Assembly (NCBI RefSeq): GCF_009684715.1
Contig: NZ_CP016604.1
Coordinates: 883,262-947,261 of the forward strand
DNA: 64,000 bases
Origin: Otariodibacter oris
GTDB taxonomy: Bacteria > Pseudomonadota > Gammaproteobacteria > Enterobacterales > Pasteurellaceae
Reading direction: 5' to 3'
Shown here: piece after piece, positions 29,447 through 38,444 of the stretch
Layout: every line of letters begins with the position of its first letter
How positions within the stretch are numbered: position 1 is the first letter of the stretch
Made by a program: the position numbers and the translations under genes
The notes under the pieces: generated by a model
The model's database searches: none
The model's input: only the letters and a program-made list of their open reading frames with translations
What the model was told of the DNA's origin: nothing

Positions 29447-30195
29447 AAATTTTACCGATTATCCGCCCGCTTGTATTAGCTGTTATATTACTTATGTGTT
29501 GGCAATTAGCTGTGACATTTTGGCAGATTCCTCACTATTTATTGCCAACACCCCTCGATATTGTGAATAAGTTTTCTGAGAATACCTCATTATTGTGGCA
29601 ACATACTCAGACTACATTAATTGAAATTGTGGTTGGTTTAGTACTTGGTGTGCTATTTGGACTTTTATCCGCAGTACTTTTGAGTTTATCTAAGACAATT
29701 TCTTCATTTTTATTGCCGATCCTGATCACTTCTCAAGCGATACCGATATTTGCCATTGCCCCATTACTCGTCCTTTGGTTTGGGTATGGCATGGCATCTA
29801 AGATTGTGATGACTATCCTTATTATTTATTTCCCTGTCACCGCAGCCTGTTATGACGGTTTAAGAAACACACCTAAAACGTGGTTGGAATTGGCAAATAC
29901 TATCAAGATCTCACCGCTTGCGTTATTACTTAAAGTGAAATTCCCCGCGGCATTGCCTGCATTAGCATCGGGTTTGAGAATTGCGGTTTCGATTGCTCCC
30001 ATTGGGGCGGTGATTGGCGAATGGGTTGGTTCATCAGAAGGGCTGGGCTATTTAATGTTAAATGCGAATGCTCGAATGCAAGTTGATCTCATGTTTTCAG
30101 CCCTATTTATTCTCGTTTTAATCACGCTCTTTTTGTATTTTTTTACAGATAAATTACTACGCTATTTTATCCCTTGGATTTCACAAGTTCGCTAA
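29443..30195 (+). CDS. thiX: ABC transporter permease for thiamine precursor (ThiX)
   Basis: 250 aa, about six membrane segments. The EAA-type cytoplasmic loop is at about 144-170 (TPKTWLELANTIKISPLALLLKVKFPAALPALASGLRIA), the site that docks on the ATPase. The family is the nitrate/taurine/HMP permease class. Start ATG overlaps the thiZ stop by 4 bases (ATGA), so translation is coupled. Confidence 0.92.
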   Translation: MKILPIIRPLVLAVILLMCWQLAVTFWQIPHYLLPTPLDIVNKFSENTSLLWQHTQTTLIEIVVGLVLGVLFGLLSAVLLSLSKTISSFLLPILITSQAIPIFAIAPLLVLWFGYGMASKIVMTILIIYFPVTAACYDGLRNTPKTWLELANTIKISPLALLLKVKFPAALPALASGLRIAVSIAPIGAVIGEWVGSSEGLGYLMLNANARMQVDLMFSALFILVLITLFLYFFTDKLLRYFIPWISQVR

Positions 30196-30224
30196 TTCCG
30201 ATCTATTAGTTTAAAGGAGACATT

Positions 30225-30875
30225 ATGTCGATTATTGATAAATTCATAAGCAATGCTCAGCCTTATTGGAGAGCCTATGTTGAGCATGATTTTGTTCAGC
30301 AGTTAGGGCAAGGTACGTTGAGCAAAGCCTCTTTTCAGCATTATTTAAAACAAGATTATTTATTTCTTTTTCAATACAGCCGAGCTAATTCATTAGGCAT
30401 TTTTAAGGCAGAAAATTTTGAACAAATTTTTCAGGCTCAACAAATGAATGCAGACTTATTACAAGAAATTCAATTACATATCGATTTTTGTAAAAGCTGG
30501 GGTATTTCGGAACAAGAATTGTTTAGTACACCAGAATCATCCGCCTGTATTGCTTACACTCGTTATGTCTTAGATTGCGGTATCAAAGGAGGATTAGCTG
30601 AGCTTTATGTTGCTCTTGCACCTTGTGCGATTGGCTATGCAGAAATTGGCAAAAGATTAAGTGAACAAGGCAGTGGAGCAAACAATCCTTATCAAGATTG
30701 GATCAATACTTATGCGGATCCAGAATTCCAAAAATCAGCACAAAATTTGGCAGACAATATTGAAAAACTTTGTGCAGATCTGACCGCTTCACAACTTGAG
30801 AAACTTCAACACATTTTTAATACAGCCACCAGAATGGAAATGGCATTTTGGCAAATGGGTTTAGATTTAAGTTAA
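30225..30875 (+). CDS. tenA: TenA-family aminopyrimidine aminohydrolase / thiaminase II
   Basis: 216 aa all-helical TenA protein. Marks are FVQQLGQGTLSKASFQHYLKQDYLFLFQYSRA (about 24-56), the acidic substrate pocket around LLQEIQLHIDFCKSWGIS, and ALAPCAIGYAEIG with the catalytic Cys, plus a C-terminal RMEMAFWQMG with the conserved Glu. It makes hydroxymethylpyrimidine (HMP) from degraded thiamine. Good AAAGGAGA ribosome site. Its position between permease and binding protein fits salvage of degraded thiamine. Confidence 0.94.
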   Translation: MSIIDKFISNAQPYWRAYVEHDFVQQLGQGTLSKASFQHYLKQDYLFLFQYSRANSLGIFKAENFEQIFQAQQMNADLLQEIQLHIDFCKSWGISEQELFSTPESSACIAYTRYVLDCGIKGGLAELYVALAPCAIGYAEIGKRLSEQGSGANNPYQDWINTYADPEFQKSAQNLADNIEKLCADLTASQLEKLQHIFNTATRMEMAFWQMGLDLS

Positions 30876-30888
30876 AGAGGAAAACACA

Positions 30889-31833
30889 ATGAAAAAATTG
30901 ACAGTCGCATTATGCCTTATGGCAAGTTTAGCAAGCACGGGTTCAGCTTACGCAAAAGAAAAAATCTCGCTGATGTTGGATTGGTTTGTGAATCCCGATC
31001 ACGCAGCGCTGATTGTTGCACAACAAAAGGGCTATTTTGATAAATATGATTTAGAGGTTGAAATTATTGAGCCTGCTGATCCTTCATTAGCACCTAAATT
31101 AGTCGCTTCTGGTGATGTTGATATGGCGGTAGATTATCAACCTCAATTACAACTACAAGTGGCTGAGGGCTTACCTGTAGTAAGAATCGGTACATTAATT
31201 TCCAGTCCGCTAACAAGCCTAGTTGTACTTAAAAGTGGAAACATTAATCAATTATCTGATTTAAAAGGGAAGAAAGTAGGGTATTCAGTAACAGGTTTTG
31301 AAAGCACTATTTTGGATATGATGTTGCAGTCATCAGGTGTCACAAAAGATGATGTTGAGTTAGTTAATGTGAATTTCTCTCTTTCTCCATCATTGTTATC
31401 TGGTCAAGTTGATGCGGTCATCGGGGCTTATCGCAATTTCGAACTTAATCAGTTGAAATTAGAAAAAAATGAAGGTTTAGCATTTTACCCAGAAGAACAT
31501 GGTGTACCTGCTTATGATGAGTTAATTCTTACGGCTAACACCAAAAATATTTCAGATAAAAAATTCTCTGATTTTTTAAGTGCGTTAGAGGAAGCAACTA
31601 TCTTTACCTTAAATCATCCAGATGAAGCGTGGGAAGCCTTTGTTAGTTATAAGCCAAATGAATTAGGTGATGAATTAAATCAAATGGCATGGAAAGATAC
31701 TTTACCTCGTTTAGCGTTAAGACCAAGAGCATTAGATGCTCATCGTTATCAAGCAATGGCAGAATTTATGCAGGCTCAAGGGTTAATTAAAACAGTGCCA
31801 GAATTAAAAAATTACGCTGTTGAATTACAGTAG
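30889..31833 (+). CDS. thiY: Periplasmic substrate-binding protein for thiamine precursor (ThiY)
   Basis: 314 aa with a Sec signal (about 1-22, ending SAYAKE). NMT1/THI5-like solute-binding fold: [76 protein letters not shown], and [17 protein letters not shown]. Characterised ThiY binds formylaminopyrimidine. It follows tenA by 13 nt. The eukaryotic Thi5 Cys motif is absent, as expected for a transport protein. Confidence 0.93.
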   Translation: MKKLTVALCLMASLASTGSAYAKEKISLMLDWFVNPDHAALIVAQQKGYFDKYDLEVEIIEPADPSLAPKLVASGDVDMAVDYQPQLQLQVAEGLPVVRIGTLISSPLTSLVVLKSGNINQLSDLKGKKVGYSVTGFESTILDMMLQSSGVTKDDVELVNVNFSLSPSLLSGQVDAVIGAYRNFELNQLKLEKNEGLAFYPEEHGVPAYDELILTANTKNISDKKFSDFLSALEEATIFTLNHPDEAWEAFVSYKPNELGDELNQMAWKDTLPRLALRPRALDAHRYQAMAEFMQAQGLIKTVPELKNYAVELQ

Positions 31834-31843
31834 AGGAAAGAAT

Positions 31844-32644
31844 ATGAAATCAATTTATTTAGAAAAAATCAGACTGCAAAATCCATTGATCCACAATATT
31901 ACCAATATTGTCGCAGCCAATTATTGTGCTAATGGATTATTGGCGATAGGTGCTTCGCCAATTATGTCTGCTAATGTTGAAGAAATGGAAGAAGTCCCAG
32001 CTTTAAGTCAGGCTCTTGTGATTAATATAGGCACACTGATTGGTAAAGAAGCAGAGGCGATGTTATTAGCAGGTAAAACCGCCAATAAAATTGGTATTCC
32101 TGTGGTATTAGATCCTGTTGGTGTTGGGGCAACCAGTTACCGTAAGCAAATTATCAGTCAATTATTAGCGGAAGTTCAGTTCGCACTGATTCGAGGTAAT
32201 GCGGGCGAATTAGCAACCATTGCAGGCGAAGATTGGCAAGCGAAAGGTGTAGATGCGGGAGATGGTAATGCGGATATGAATAGCATTGCGAAAAAAGTGG
32301 CTAATCAATATCAATCTGTTGTGGCAATCAGTGGAGAAGTGGATGTGGTAAGTGATGGAGTAAAAACCGTCAATATCCATAACGGTACACCAATGTTCCC
32401 TAAAATTACGGCATCAGGTTGTTTATTAAGTTCTGTTTGTGGTGCTTTTTTGGCAGTTGCTGAAAAACAACATTATTTTGATGCCGTAGTGGAAGCTTGT
32501 ACTGCTTATGCAGTTGCAGGGGAAATCTTAGCAGAAAAATTATCGCCAACGGATAACGGACAATTCTATGTTGGATTGCTTGATCAATTAGCCAGTTTAT
32601 CGGTTGAGAAGATTGAACAATATGGGAGAGTAAACAATGTCTAA
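31844..32644 (+). CDS. thiM: Hydroxyethylthiazole kinase
   Basis: About 266 aa from the ATG at 31844 ([20 protein letters not shown]), which has GAGGAAAG upstream; the frame opens at 31820 inside thiY. Ribokinase-like: [51 protein letters not shown], and [18 protein letters not shown] with the catalytic Cys of ThiM. Phosphorylates thiazole for salvage. Overlaps thiD by 8 bases. Confidence 0.96.
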   Translation: MKSIYLEKIRLQNPLIHNITNIVAANYCANGLLAIGASPIMSANVEEMEEVPALSQALVINIGTLIGKEAEAMLLAGKTANKIGIPVVLDPVGVGATSYRKQIISQLLAEVQFALIRGNAGELATIAGEDWQAKGVDAGDGNADMNSIAKKVANQYQSVVAISGEVDVVSDGVKTVNIHNGTPMFPKITASGCLLSSVCGAFLAVAEKQHYFDAVVEACTAYAVAGEILAEKLSPTDNGQFYVGLLDQLASLSVEKIEQYGRVNNV

Positions 32645-33446
32645 TGTAAAACAAGCACTGACTATCGCAGGTTCAGATAGTGGCGGTGGAGCAGGTATTC
32701 AAGCAGATTTAAAGACTTTCCAAATGCGAGGCGTATTTGGTACTTCGGCGATTACTGCGATTACTGCTCAAAATACTCTAGGTGTATTTGATATTCATCC
32801 AGTGCCAATTAAAACCATTGAAGCTCAGATCAAAGCAATTGCTGATGATTTTGATATTCAAGCAGTAAAAGTTGGGATGTTAGGCACACCAGAGATCATT
32901 GAGTGTGTGGCAGAAAATTTGAAAAAATATCAATTTGGGCAATTTGTATTAGATCCTGTGATGATCGCAAAAGGTGGTGCGCCTTTATTGCAAGAAAATG
33001 CGGTGAATGCTCTGGTCGAAAATTTACTGCCTTTAGCTGATGTAATTACTCCGAATATTCCCGAAGCTGAAGCGTTAAGTGGTGTAAAAATTACTGATGA
33101 AGCATCAGTGAAGGAAGCGGTTAAACGCTTAAAAGCACTAGGAACTAAAAATGTCATCATTAAAGGCGGGCACGAATTAGATTCTCAAAGTGAAATTTGT
33201 CGAGATTGGGTGTTTACGGACAAAGCACAATTTGTTTTAGAGTCCCCTCGTTTTAATACACCCCATACGCATGGTACAGGTTGCACATTTTCCGCTTGTT
33301 TAACCGCTGAATTAGCCAAAGGTCAGCCAATGGAAGAGGCTATGAGAATTGCAAAAGACTTTATTACAGCGGCTATTACCCATCCATTAAATATTGGACA
33401 CGGACACGGACCAACTAATCATTGGGCTTATTCGCAGTTGTCATAA
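32637..33446 (+). CDS. thiD: HMP/HMP-P kinase
   Basis: 269 aa ribokinase-fold enzyme, phosphorylating HMP twice. [41 protein letters not shown] at 8-48, [11 protein letters not shown], the KGGHE segment, and the anion hole with catalytic base in [20 protein letters not shown]. Overlaps thiM by 8 bases and is followed 37 nt later by thiE. Confidence 0.97.
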   Translation: MSNVKQALTIAGSDSGGGAGIQADLKTFQMRGVFGTSAITAITAQNTLGVFDIHPVPIKTIEAQIKAIADDFDIQAVKVGMLGTPEIIECVAENLKKYQFGQFVLDPVMIAKGGAPLLQENAVNALVENLLPLADVITPNIPEAEALSGVKITDEASVKEAVKRLKALGTKNVIIKGGHELDSQSEICRDWVFTDKAQFVLESPRFNTPHTHGTGCTFSACLTAELAKGQPMEEAMRIAKDFITAAITHPLNIGHGHGPTNHWAYSQLS

Positions 33447-33483
33447 GAACGGTTGTAAGAAAAACAGTTGTAAGGAATAAAAT

Positions 33484-34158
33484 ATGCAAAATATTCGTCA
33501 GATCTTACCGCTTTATTTTATTGCGGGAACTCAGGATTGCCGTCATTTATCGGGTGATCCTGCTCAACATTTGTTATCGATCTTGGAACAGGCATTACAA
33601 AGTGGTGTAACGTGCTTTCAATTCCGTGATAAAGGGAAATTTTCATTAGTTGGTCAACCCGAAAAGCAAAAAGAATTAGCAATTAAGTGCCGTGATCTTT
33701 GTAATAAATACAACGTGCCTTTCATCATTGATGATAACGTCGATTTAGCCTTAGAAATTAATGCCGATGGTGTCCACGTTGGACAAAGTGATATGTCAGC
33801 ATTAGAAATTCGCAAAAAAACAGATAAACCGATTATTGTTGGATTATCAGTGAATAAAATGACAGAAGCTTTAGCAAGCAACGATCTTGAGGCGATTGAT
33901 TATTTTGGTATCGGACCAATTTTCCCTACGCAATCTAAAGAAGATCCAAAACCTGTAGTCGGTATAGATTTTATTAAAACCTTAAGAGAAGCGGGAATTA
34001 CTAAACCACTAGTTGCGATTGGGGGCGTGAAAGCTGATAGTGTCGAACAACTTCGTAAAAATGGTGCAGATGGTGTTGCAGTGATTACGGCGATTACCTA
34101 TTCTGAGAATATTCCTCAAACAGTAAAAGCATTACTACGAGGACATCATGAAGAATAA
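33484..34158 (+). CDS. thiE: Thiamine-phosphate synthase
   Basis: 224 aa TIM barrel joining HMP-PP and thiazole phosphate. Visible: FQFRDKGK (pyrophosphate-binding Arg/Lys region), IIDDNVDLALEINADGVHVGQSDM, IVGLSVNKMTEAL, YFGIGPIFPTQSKEDPKPVVG, and VAIGGVKADSVEQLRKNGADGVAVITAI. Ribosome site TAAGGAATAAA. No thiC, thiG, thiH or thiS is in the operon, so it serves salvage only. Overlaps the following transporter gene by 11 bases. Confidence 0.97.
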   Translation: MQNIRQILPLYFIAGTQDCRHLSGDPAQHLLSILEQALQSGVTCFQFRDKGKFSLVGQPEKQKELAIKCRDLCNKYNVPFIIDDNVDLALEINADGVHVGQSDMSALEIRKKTDKPIIVGLSVNKMTEALASNDLEAIDYFGIGPIFPTQSKEDPKPVVGIDFIKTLREAGITKPLVAIGGVKADSVEQLRKNGADGVAVITAITYSENIPQTVKALLRGHHEE

Positions 34159-34736
34159 TTCCCCACAAAAGATTGTGATTGCCACAATGGTGGGGACAGC
34201 CATTGAATATTTTGATAATTATATCTATGCAATGGCTGCTGTGTTGGTATTCAATCATCAATTTTTTAGTAGTGCTGATCCACTTTCTAACCAATTAGCC
34301 TCACTCTCCACATTGGCTTTAGCCTTTTTCGCTCGTCCGATAGGTTCTATTTTATTTGGGCATATTGGCGATAAATTTGGTCGAAAAAAATCCCTCGTTT
34401 TTTCGCTTATCATGATGGGCATTTCCACTGTTGTGATTGGCTTTTTACCAACTTATCAAAGTATTGGTATTTGGGCGACTGTATTGCTCTGCCTTTGTCG
34501 TGTTGGGCAAGGTATTGGTATTGGGGGAGAGTGGGGCGGTGCTGCGCTCGTTGCGATAGAAAATGCTCCTAAAAATAGACGTGCGTGGTTTGGGATCTTC
34601 CCTCAACTTGGCGCGCCAATTGGCTTACTGTTAGCGAATGCCGTCTTTTTCATTGTGAGTTTAATTGTTGGCGAAGAAGCTTTTGTTGAATGGGGATGGC
34701 GTATTCCATTTATTTCTTCCGTTGTGTTAGTGGTTA
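34148..34736 (+). pseudogene. MFS (MHS-family) transporter, 5' fragment cut by the prophage; probable ThiU
   Basis: Encodes the first 196 residues of a transporter that should be about 430 aa. Present are TM1-TM5, the MHS signature PIGSILFGHIGDKFGRKKSLVFSLIMMG, the RVGQGIGIGGEWGGAALVAIENAP segment, and VEWGWRIPFISSVVLVV. At 34737 the frame runs into phage sequence (TG...) and stops at once (TAA 34739-34741). Related species have such a transporter (ThiU, by comparative genomics) after thiE. Its 3' half should lie beyond the prophage, outside this window. The operon position suggests uptake of a thiamine precursor. Confidence 0.88.
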
Positions 34737-34817
34737 TGTAACGCGTTGAATTTTTTTGCATAAAAAGCCATTTTATTTTGCATAATACTAGCAAAGATAA
34801 CTATGCAAAATAAAATG
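34737..34817. repeat. Prophage right-end transposase binding repeats
   Basis: After the terminal TG, three copies of one motif occur: TTTTTTTGCATA (34751-34762), CATTTTATTTTGCATA (34769-34784) and the latter inverted, TATGCAAAATAAAATG (34802-34817, 16/16 identical). This fits the R1-R3 sites bound by a MuA-type transposase. The second and third copies can also form a hairpin. Confidence 0.75.
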
Positions 34818-34904
34818 AATTAATTTAATAAAAATTTACTTTCAGAGGAAATGGCTATAGAATGAAATTGTTTTTACGGAATATCTATTTATTAGACTTT
34901 AATG

Positions 34905-34946
34905 GCAAAAAGCTTGAGATGCTACAACTCCCAAGCTTTTTTTTAA
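34905..34946 (-). terminator. Terminator of the prophage late operon
   Basis: On the minus strand AAAAAGCTTGGGAG and CTCAAGCTTTTT pair with one bulge around a TTGTAGCAT loop. It lies after the last late gene and before the phage end. Confidence 0.75.
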
Positions 34947-34963
34947 TTGCGTACCTAAACCCT

Positions 34964-35090
34964 TTAAAATTTATAAACCATATTATCTTCATACTTCCCG
35001 TTGTGGCTTGCTGGCGCATTCATTATAACTCTTCTAGCACTCTCAAATGCTTTCCAATTATCTACCTTACTTATGTTTCTCCTTTTTTTT
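34964..35090 (-). CDS. Possible frameshifted tail of the PLA2-like gene, or a separate small ORF
   Basis: In the frame +1 to the preceding gene, an open stretch of about 40 codons runs from an A8 run (35083-35090) to a TAA at 34964: ...ISKVDNWKAFESARR, then VIMNAPASHNGKYEDNMVYKF. It has no ATG, GTG or TTG at its 5' end; the only codon at a good distance from the AGGAG inside it is ATA. Either the upstream gene continues into it by frameshifting or by indel at the A8 run, or it uses a rare start. The protein-like composition makes chance less likely. Confidence 0.35.
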
Positions 35091-35306
35091 CTTAAAAAAG
35101 AACCAACCAAACAATCTTACGACAACCCAAAACACCCAAGCTTGAACTGGCTTGTTGTTTTGAATCATACAAACTCTTAATCTTCGATCTGCTTCGCTTC
35201 GGGATACAGTCCCTTTAACCCCATAATCACGATCGTGCTGGTGACAGCAATTATTTGTTTTTTGAGAGGTTTTTTTTAAACCTGTACAGTAATTTTTTTT
35301 AGTCAA
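35067..35306 (-). CDS. Small phospholipase-A2-like phage protein (TTG start)
   Basis: 79 aa. The start is TTG at 35306 with a GGAGG ribosome site 6 nt before it, inside the last codons of the tail spike (8-nt overlap). Residues 20-28 read CCHQHDRDY, which fits the secreted PLA2 active-site pattern CCxxHDxxY with the catalytic His24-Asp25. Then SRSEADRRLRVCM, a pattern seen in small phage proteins of this type, and a hydrophobic VQAWVFWVVVRLFGWFFF segment with a poly-Lys tail. It could act on lipids at entry or lysis. Not tested; the family link rests on the motif. Confidence 0.6.
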   Translation of the reverse strand: MTKKNYCTGLKKTSQKTNNCCHQHDRDYGVKGTVSRSEADRRLRVCMIQNNKPVQAWVFWVVVRLFGWFFFKKKKEKHK

Positions 35307-37869
35307 GTTTACCCTCCAACTCTAACAATCTCTTTTCAAGCTCTCTAGATTTTCTTCTAGCCGACTCTACTTCCATAAACAAACATTCGTCCGCTCGAAT
35401 AGCCCATCTATCACCTGAAGGAATAGCCTCTTGAATAATAGTTCCATCTTCATCTCTTATTTCAGGCTGTCCCTCCCAACTTTCGAAGCAAAGTAGTCCA
35501 TAGTCTTGGGCGTTCAAGCCTTTGGATTCAAAGGTTTCTTTTATATTTTGTGCAATTACTCCTGTATGAAATCTCGCATTTAATCCCTTCTCTTCAACGG
35601 AATCTTTCCATTTGTATTGAATAAAATTAACCTCGCGCCACGCTTCGATGACGTCATCAGGGATTTGACCAACATCCTTCTTAAGTCGCCCGTCTGATGT
35701 CGAGATAGCGCCAGTTCCAGCGTAAATTTGACTAAACCTTGTGTTTACACCACCGAGCGATGTCTTATTATCGTTATGAGCCTCTGGTCTCCAAGAATTA
35801 GCTGCATGGTCATATCTCATCATTGTTTTACTTTTTGAAACAATTTGAATAGCGGAATTAGTATTATCTACCCTAATTCCACAGATAGTATTCTCATCGT
35901 CGACCGACGAAAACTGTGCATAAGGTCCATCTGTTGTTATTGTCACCCCAGCAGAGCTTCGCCCACCATCTATGACAATGTTATCTCTAGTTTTTGTCGC
36001 TTTTTTAGTTTTACCCGAAACTGTGCGACTACTTCTAAAAATAGCATTTCCTGTTGCGAATACATTTTCTCCCGCTAAGGTTTTTAAAACATCACCTCCT
36101 GCTCTCAAGATTTCAGTTTTAGCTTTAAAATCAACCATGCCGCTAGAGCTTTTATCAAACAAGGTTAACGCGTGAATGTTTGCTATTCTATTAAGAGTTA
36201 AATGACTTCCAGTTCTTTCCTCTGAACCATAAAGGTAAATAATTTTGTTCTCATATTTCACAACCGAACCTTGTCCGCAAGCACTAGCCCCTCTTTTCTC
36301 AGCGTGATAAGCATAACCCACCATAAACACTTGGGCGGAATCCCAGAAGGTATTTCTCTTGTTTATATCACACTTAATATAATAAATCGGTGCCAATCTA
36401 TCATCAGTAAAACCTGCCTCACTTCCGTTTCTCGCGGTCGTAAAAGCGTGAATCACTCCATCAGTAATAATCAATGGAACACATGAGTCTTGTAATTTAT
36501 TATTTAAAAAAACACCTTCTGGCACTTGGCTACGATTAATGGTATTCAAATTATCATCGGAAAACCAAAAATACGGTCTACCTCCATTGTTCCCATTTCT
36601 GATAAATCCAGCGAAAATTCCATTCTCACATTTAACTGTTGGTTCTTCAAATTCACTGCCCTTCGCTAACTCAATAAATGTGAAAGAGGCGCCACCATCT
36701 TCTGATTTATATAAACCGCACCCTTCACTCCAAGAAGCTCCAACCACAAACCCATTGGGAGTTGGTGCGAAGCTATGAATCATAACTGGCTGCGAGCTTG
36801 TCCAGCTTGGCAAGGGGAATTCAATGTCGGTAATAGTAAATTTTTCTGAATAATTAGCAGTTTCGCCTTCAGGGATCTTTCTTTTATGAAGAGCATAACT
36901 AAAAGGTTGCACGCCACCTTTTCTCTCAAAAAGGTACTCAAATCCCTGAGACACGCCTGCAGACCATATTGTGTTATTCTGTCTTGTGATATCCAGAAGA
37001 TTTGGAGATGAGTACGAAGTACCTGCATCTTCAGAGAAGATCAACGCTGCTTGAACTTCTGCGTCAAGATGAGAGTCAGCTGTTGATACCCAGCATCTAA
37101 TTTGATTATTAAGCAAATACGCCGAATCCTGAGGATGCGACACGTAAATTCCAGCATTAGTCACTTTTGCGACATCTGTTTTAAAAAAGTCAGGAGTTGG
37201 GTAAAGCAGTTTGCCAATCTTAAAACAAGCATTAGTAAATAAATCAATGTATTGTGGAAGGTTACTTACAACCAACTCTTGTCCAAGGCAATCAATTGGT
37301 AGGCGAGTCTTATCAATAAATTGCACTACATCATCTTGATTGGAATTTTTTAAAAAACCAAAGTCATTAATGGTTAGTTTTTTAAAAACTCTTTTCCAAC
37401 GCCCACCATTATTTTCAACGACAAAACACACACCACCATCATCAGGAGTGATTAAGTCTTGTAGGTCGGCAATAAATTCGCCACCACCTGTTACGCCACC
37501 TTCATAATAAGATTTTACAATAATTCTCTGACCATGAGACTCGGGGCGAATGGTGCGAAGTTGCCCCACTGATTCAGCTTGACCTATTAACTTATAAGCA
37601 TCAGCGGCTCCTAAATTTTCAATTTGTTGTTGGTACCCTTTATCTATAAGTGACTTTATTGCAAGAGTGATTTGATTTAACTGTTCACCATCAGGCTCAA
37701 TACCTGCTTCTTTTAAAAGAGTTTTGGCTTCTTTTTGAAGATTAATAACACCGTCTTGAATATTATTTAAAAACTCGGCTGTAACAATCGTGCCATACTC
37801 TCCAGTAGATGGATTGCCGTCAACAAACCTACCTGTAGCAGTATTGATTGTTTTCATCACTTCACGCAT
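35299..37869 (-). CDS. Tail spike with endosialidase-like propeller and S74 intramolecular chaperone
   Basis: 856 aa from the ATG at 37869, which has TTTAGGAG upstream and shares a base with the gp48-homologue stop. Residues about 1-90 hold the phage attachment part. About 100-165 have the SVGQLRTIRP and GGGEFIAD segments common to spike necks. About 260-580 form a sialidase-like propeller: Asp-boxes SEDAGTSY (279) and SEDGGASF (389), a weak SDDNLNTI (437), and E409, R424, R480 spaced like Glu581/Arg596/Arg647 of K1F endosialidase. A stalk follows. S725-DGRLK-K730 is the S74 cleavage signature, giving a 131-aa released chaperone. Substrate is likely a sialylated capsule or LOS; unproven. Confidence 0.8.
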   Translation of the reverse strand: MREVMKTINTATGRFVDGNPSTGEYGTIVTAEFLNNIQDGVINLQKEAKTLLKEAGIEPDGEQLNQITLAIKSLIDKGYQQQIENLGAADAYKLIGQAESVGQLRTIRPESHGQRIIVKSYYEGGVTGGGEFIADLQDLITPDDGGVCFVVENNGGRWKRVFKKLTINDFGFLKNSNQDDVVQFIDKTRLPIDCLGQELVVSNLPQYIDLFTNACFKIGKLLYPTPDFFKTDVAKVTNAGIYVSHPQDSAYLLNNQIRCWVSTADSHLDAEVQAALIFSEDAGTSYSSPNLLDITRQNNTIWSAGVSQGFEYLFERKGGVQPFSYALHKRKIPEGETANYSEKFTITDIEFPLPSWTSSQPVMIHSFAPTPNGFVVGASWSEGCGLYKSEDGGASFTFIELAKGSEFEEPTVKCENGIFAGFIRNGNNGGRPYFWFSDDNLNTINRSQVPEGVFLNNKLQDSCVPLIITDGVIHAFTTARNGSEAGFTDDRLAPIYYIKCDINKRNTFWDSAQVFMVGYAYHAEKRGASACGQGSVVKYENKIIYLYGSEERTGSHLTLNRIANIHALTLFDKSSSGMVDFKAKTEILRAGGDVLKTLAGENVFATGNAIFRSSRTVSGKTKKATKTRDNIVIDGGRSSAGVTITTDGPYAQFSSVDDENTICGIRVDNTNSAIQIVSKSKTMMRYDHAANSWRPEAHNDNKTSLGGVNTRFSQIYAGTGAISTSDGRLKKDVGQIPDDVIEAWREVNFIQYKWKDSVEEKGLNARFHTGVIAQNIKETFESKGLNAQDYGLLCFESWEGQPEIRDEDGTIIQEAIPSGDRWAIRADECLFMEVESARRKSRELEKRLLELEGKLD

Positions 37870-38444
37870 TAAAATTCTCCTAAATAACGAATCCAGCATC
37901 TTGAAAATGCAGGTTTTAATTCTTCCAAAAGCAACTCAAGCACAGGATCAAAAAAACGCCCCATCAACGCATCTCCTGCTTGGGATATGCCTGCTCTAAA
38001 TCTTTTATAGCTATCTGTTTGAGTATTAACATTAACAAAAAAAGTCCAAATAATATCTTTATGCCAAAGCATATCTCCAGCATGAGAGACCCCGCTAATA
38101 AACGGAGTGGGTTCTTTTATTTCAATGTCGTAACCTAGCTCCGCCGCTTTTTTAGTAATATATTCAATTGATAAACCACCCAAATCATTTAATTTCGCAA
38201 TAACTCTATCAATTCGCACCTCAATAGATTGAGTATTATTTTTTATGCCTAAAACACGTTCCCATTCACTAATAAAAACCCCCGTTAATGGATTTAATCC
38301 ATCTAAAGTTTTTTTAGCGGATAAAAACGAAACATCTAAAGCCCGTCCATCCACCTCTAATGATTGATGGATATTATCTCCACTGATGTTATAAGAAACT
38401 GGAGGAAGGAGCTTAATCAAAGAACGAGCATGAATTGATGACAT
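37869..38444 (-). CDS. Mu gp48-like baseplate protein (DUF2313/YmfQ)
   Basis: 191 aa. Marks are LIKLLPPVSYNISGDNIHQSLEVDGRALD at the start, LDGLNPLTGVFISEWERVLGI, and ELGYDIEIKEPTPFISGVSHAGDMLW. This family forms part of the baseplate wedge and links to the tail fibre. It overlaps the gp47 homologue by one base and the spike start by one base, the Mu order gp47-gp48-gp49. Confidence 0.88.
   Translation of the reverse strand: MSSIHARSLIKLLPPVSYNISGDNIHQSLEVDGRALDVSFLSAKKTLDGLNPLTGVFISEWERVLGIKNNTQSIEVRIDRVIAKLNDLGGLSIEYITKKAAELGYDIEIKEPTPFISGVSHAGDMLWHKDIIWTFFVNVNTQTDSYKRFRAGISQAGDALMGRFFDPVLELLLEELKPAFSRCWIRYLGEF

Noticed and set aside
35845-36778. Several plus-strand frames inside the tail spike
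   Set aside because: Antisense shadows; composition mirrors the spike codons.
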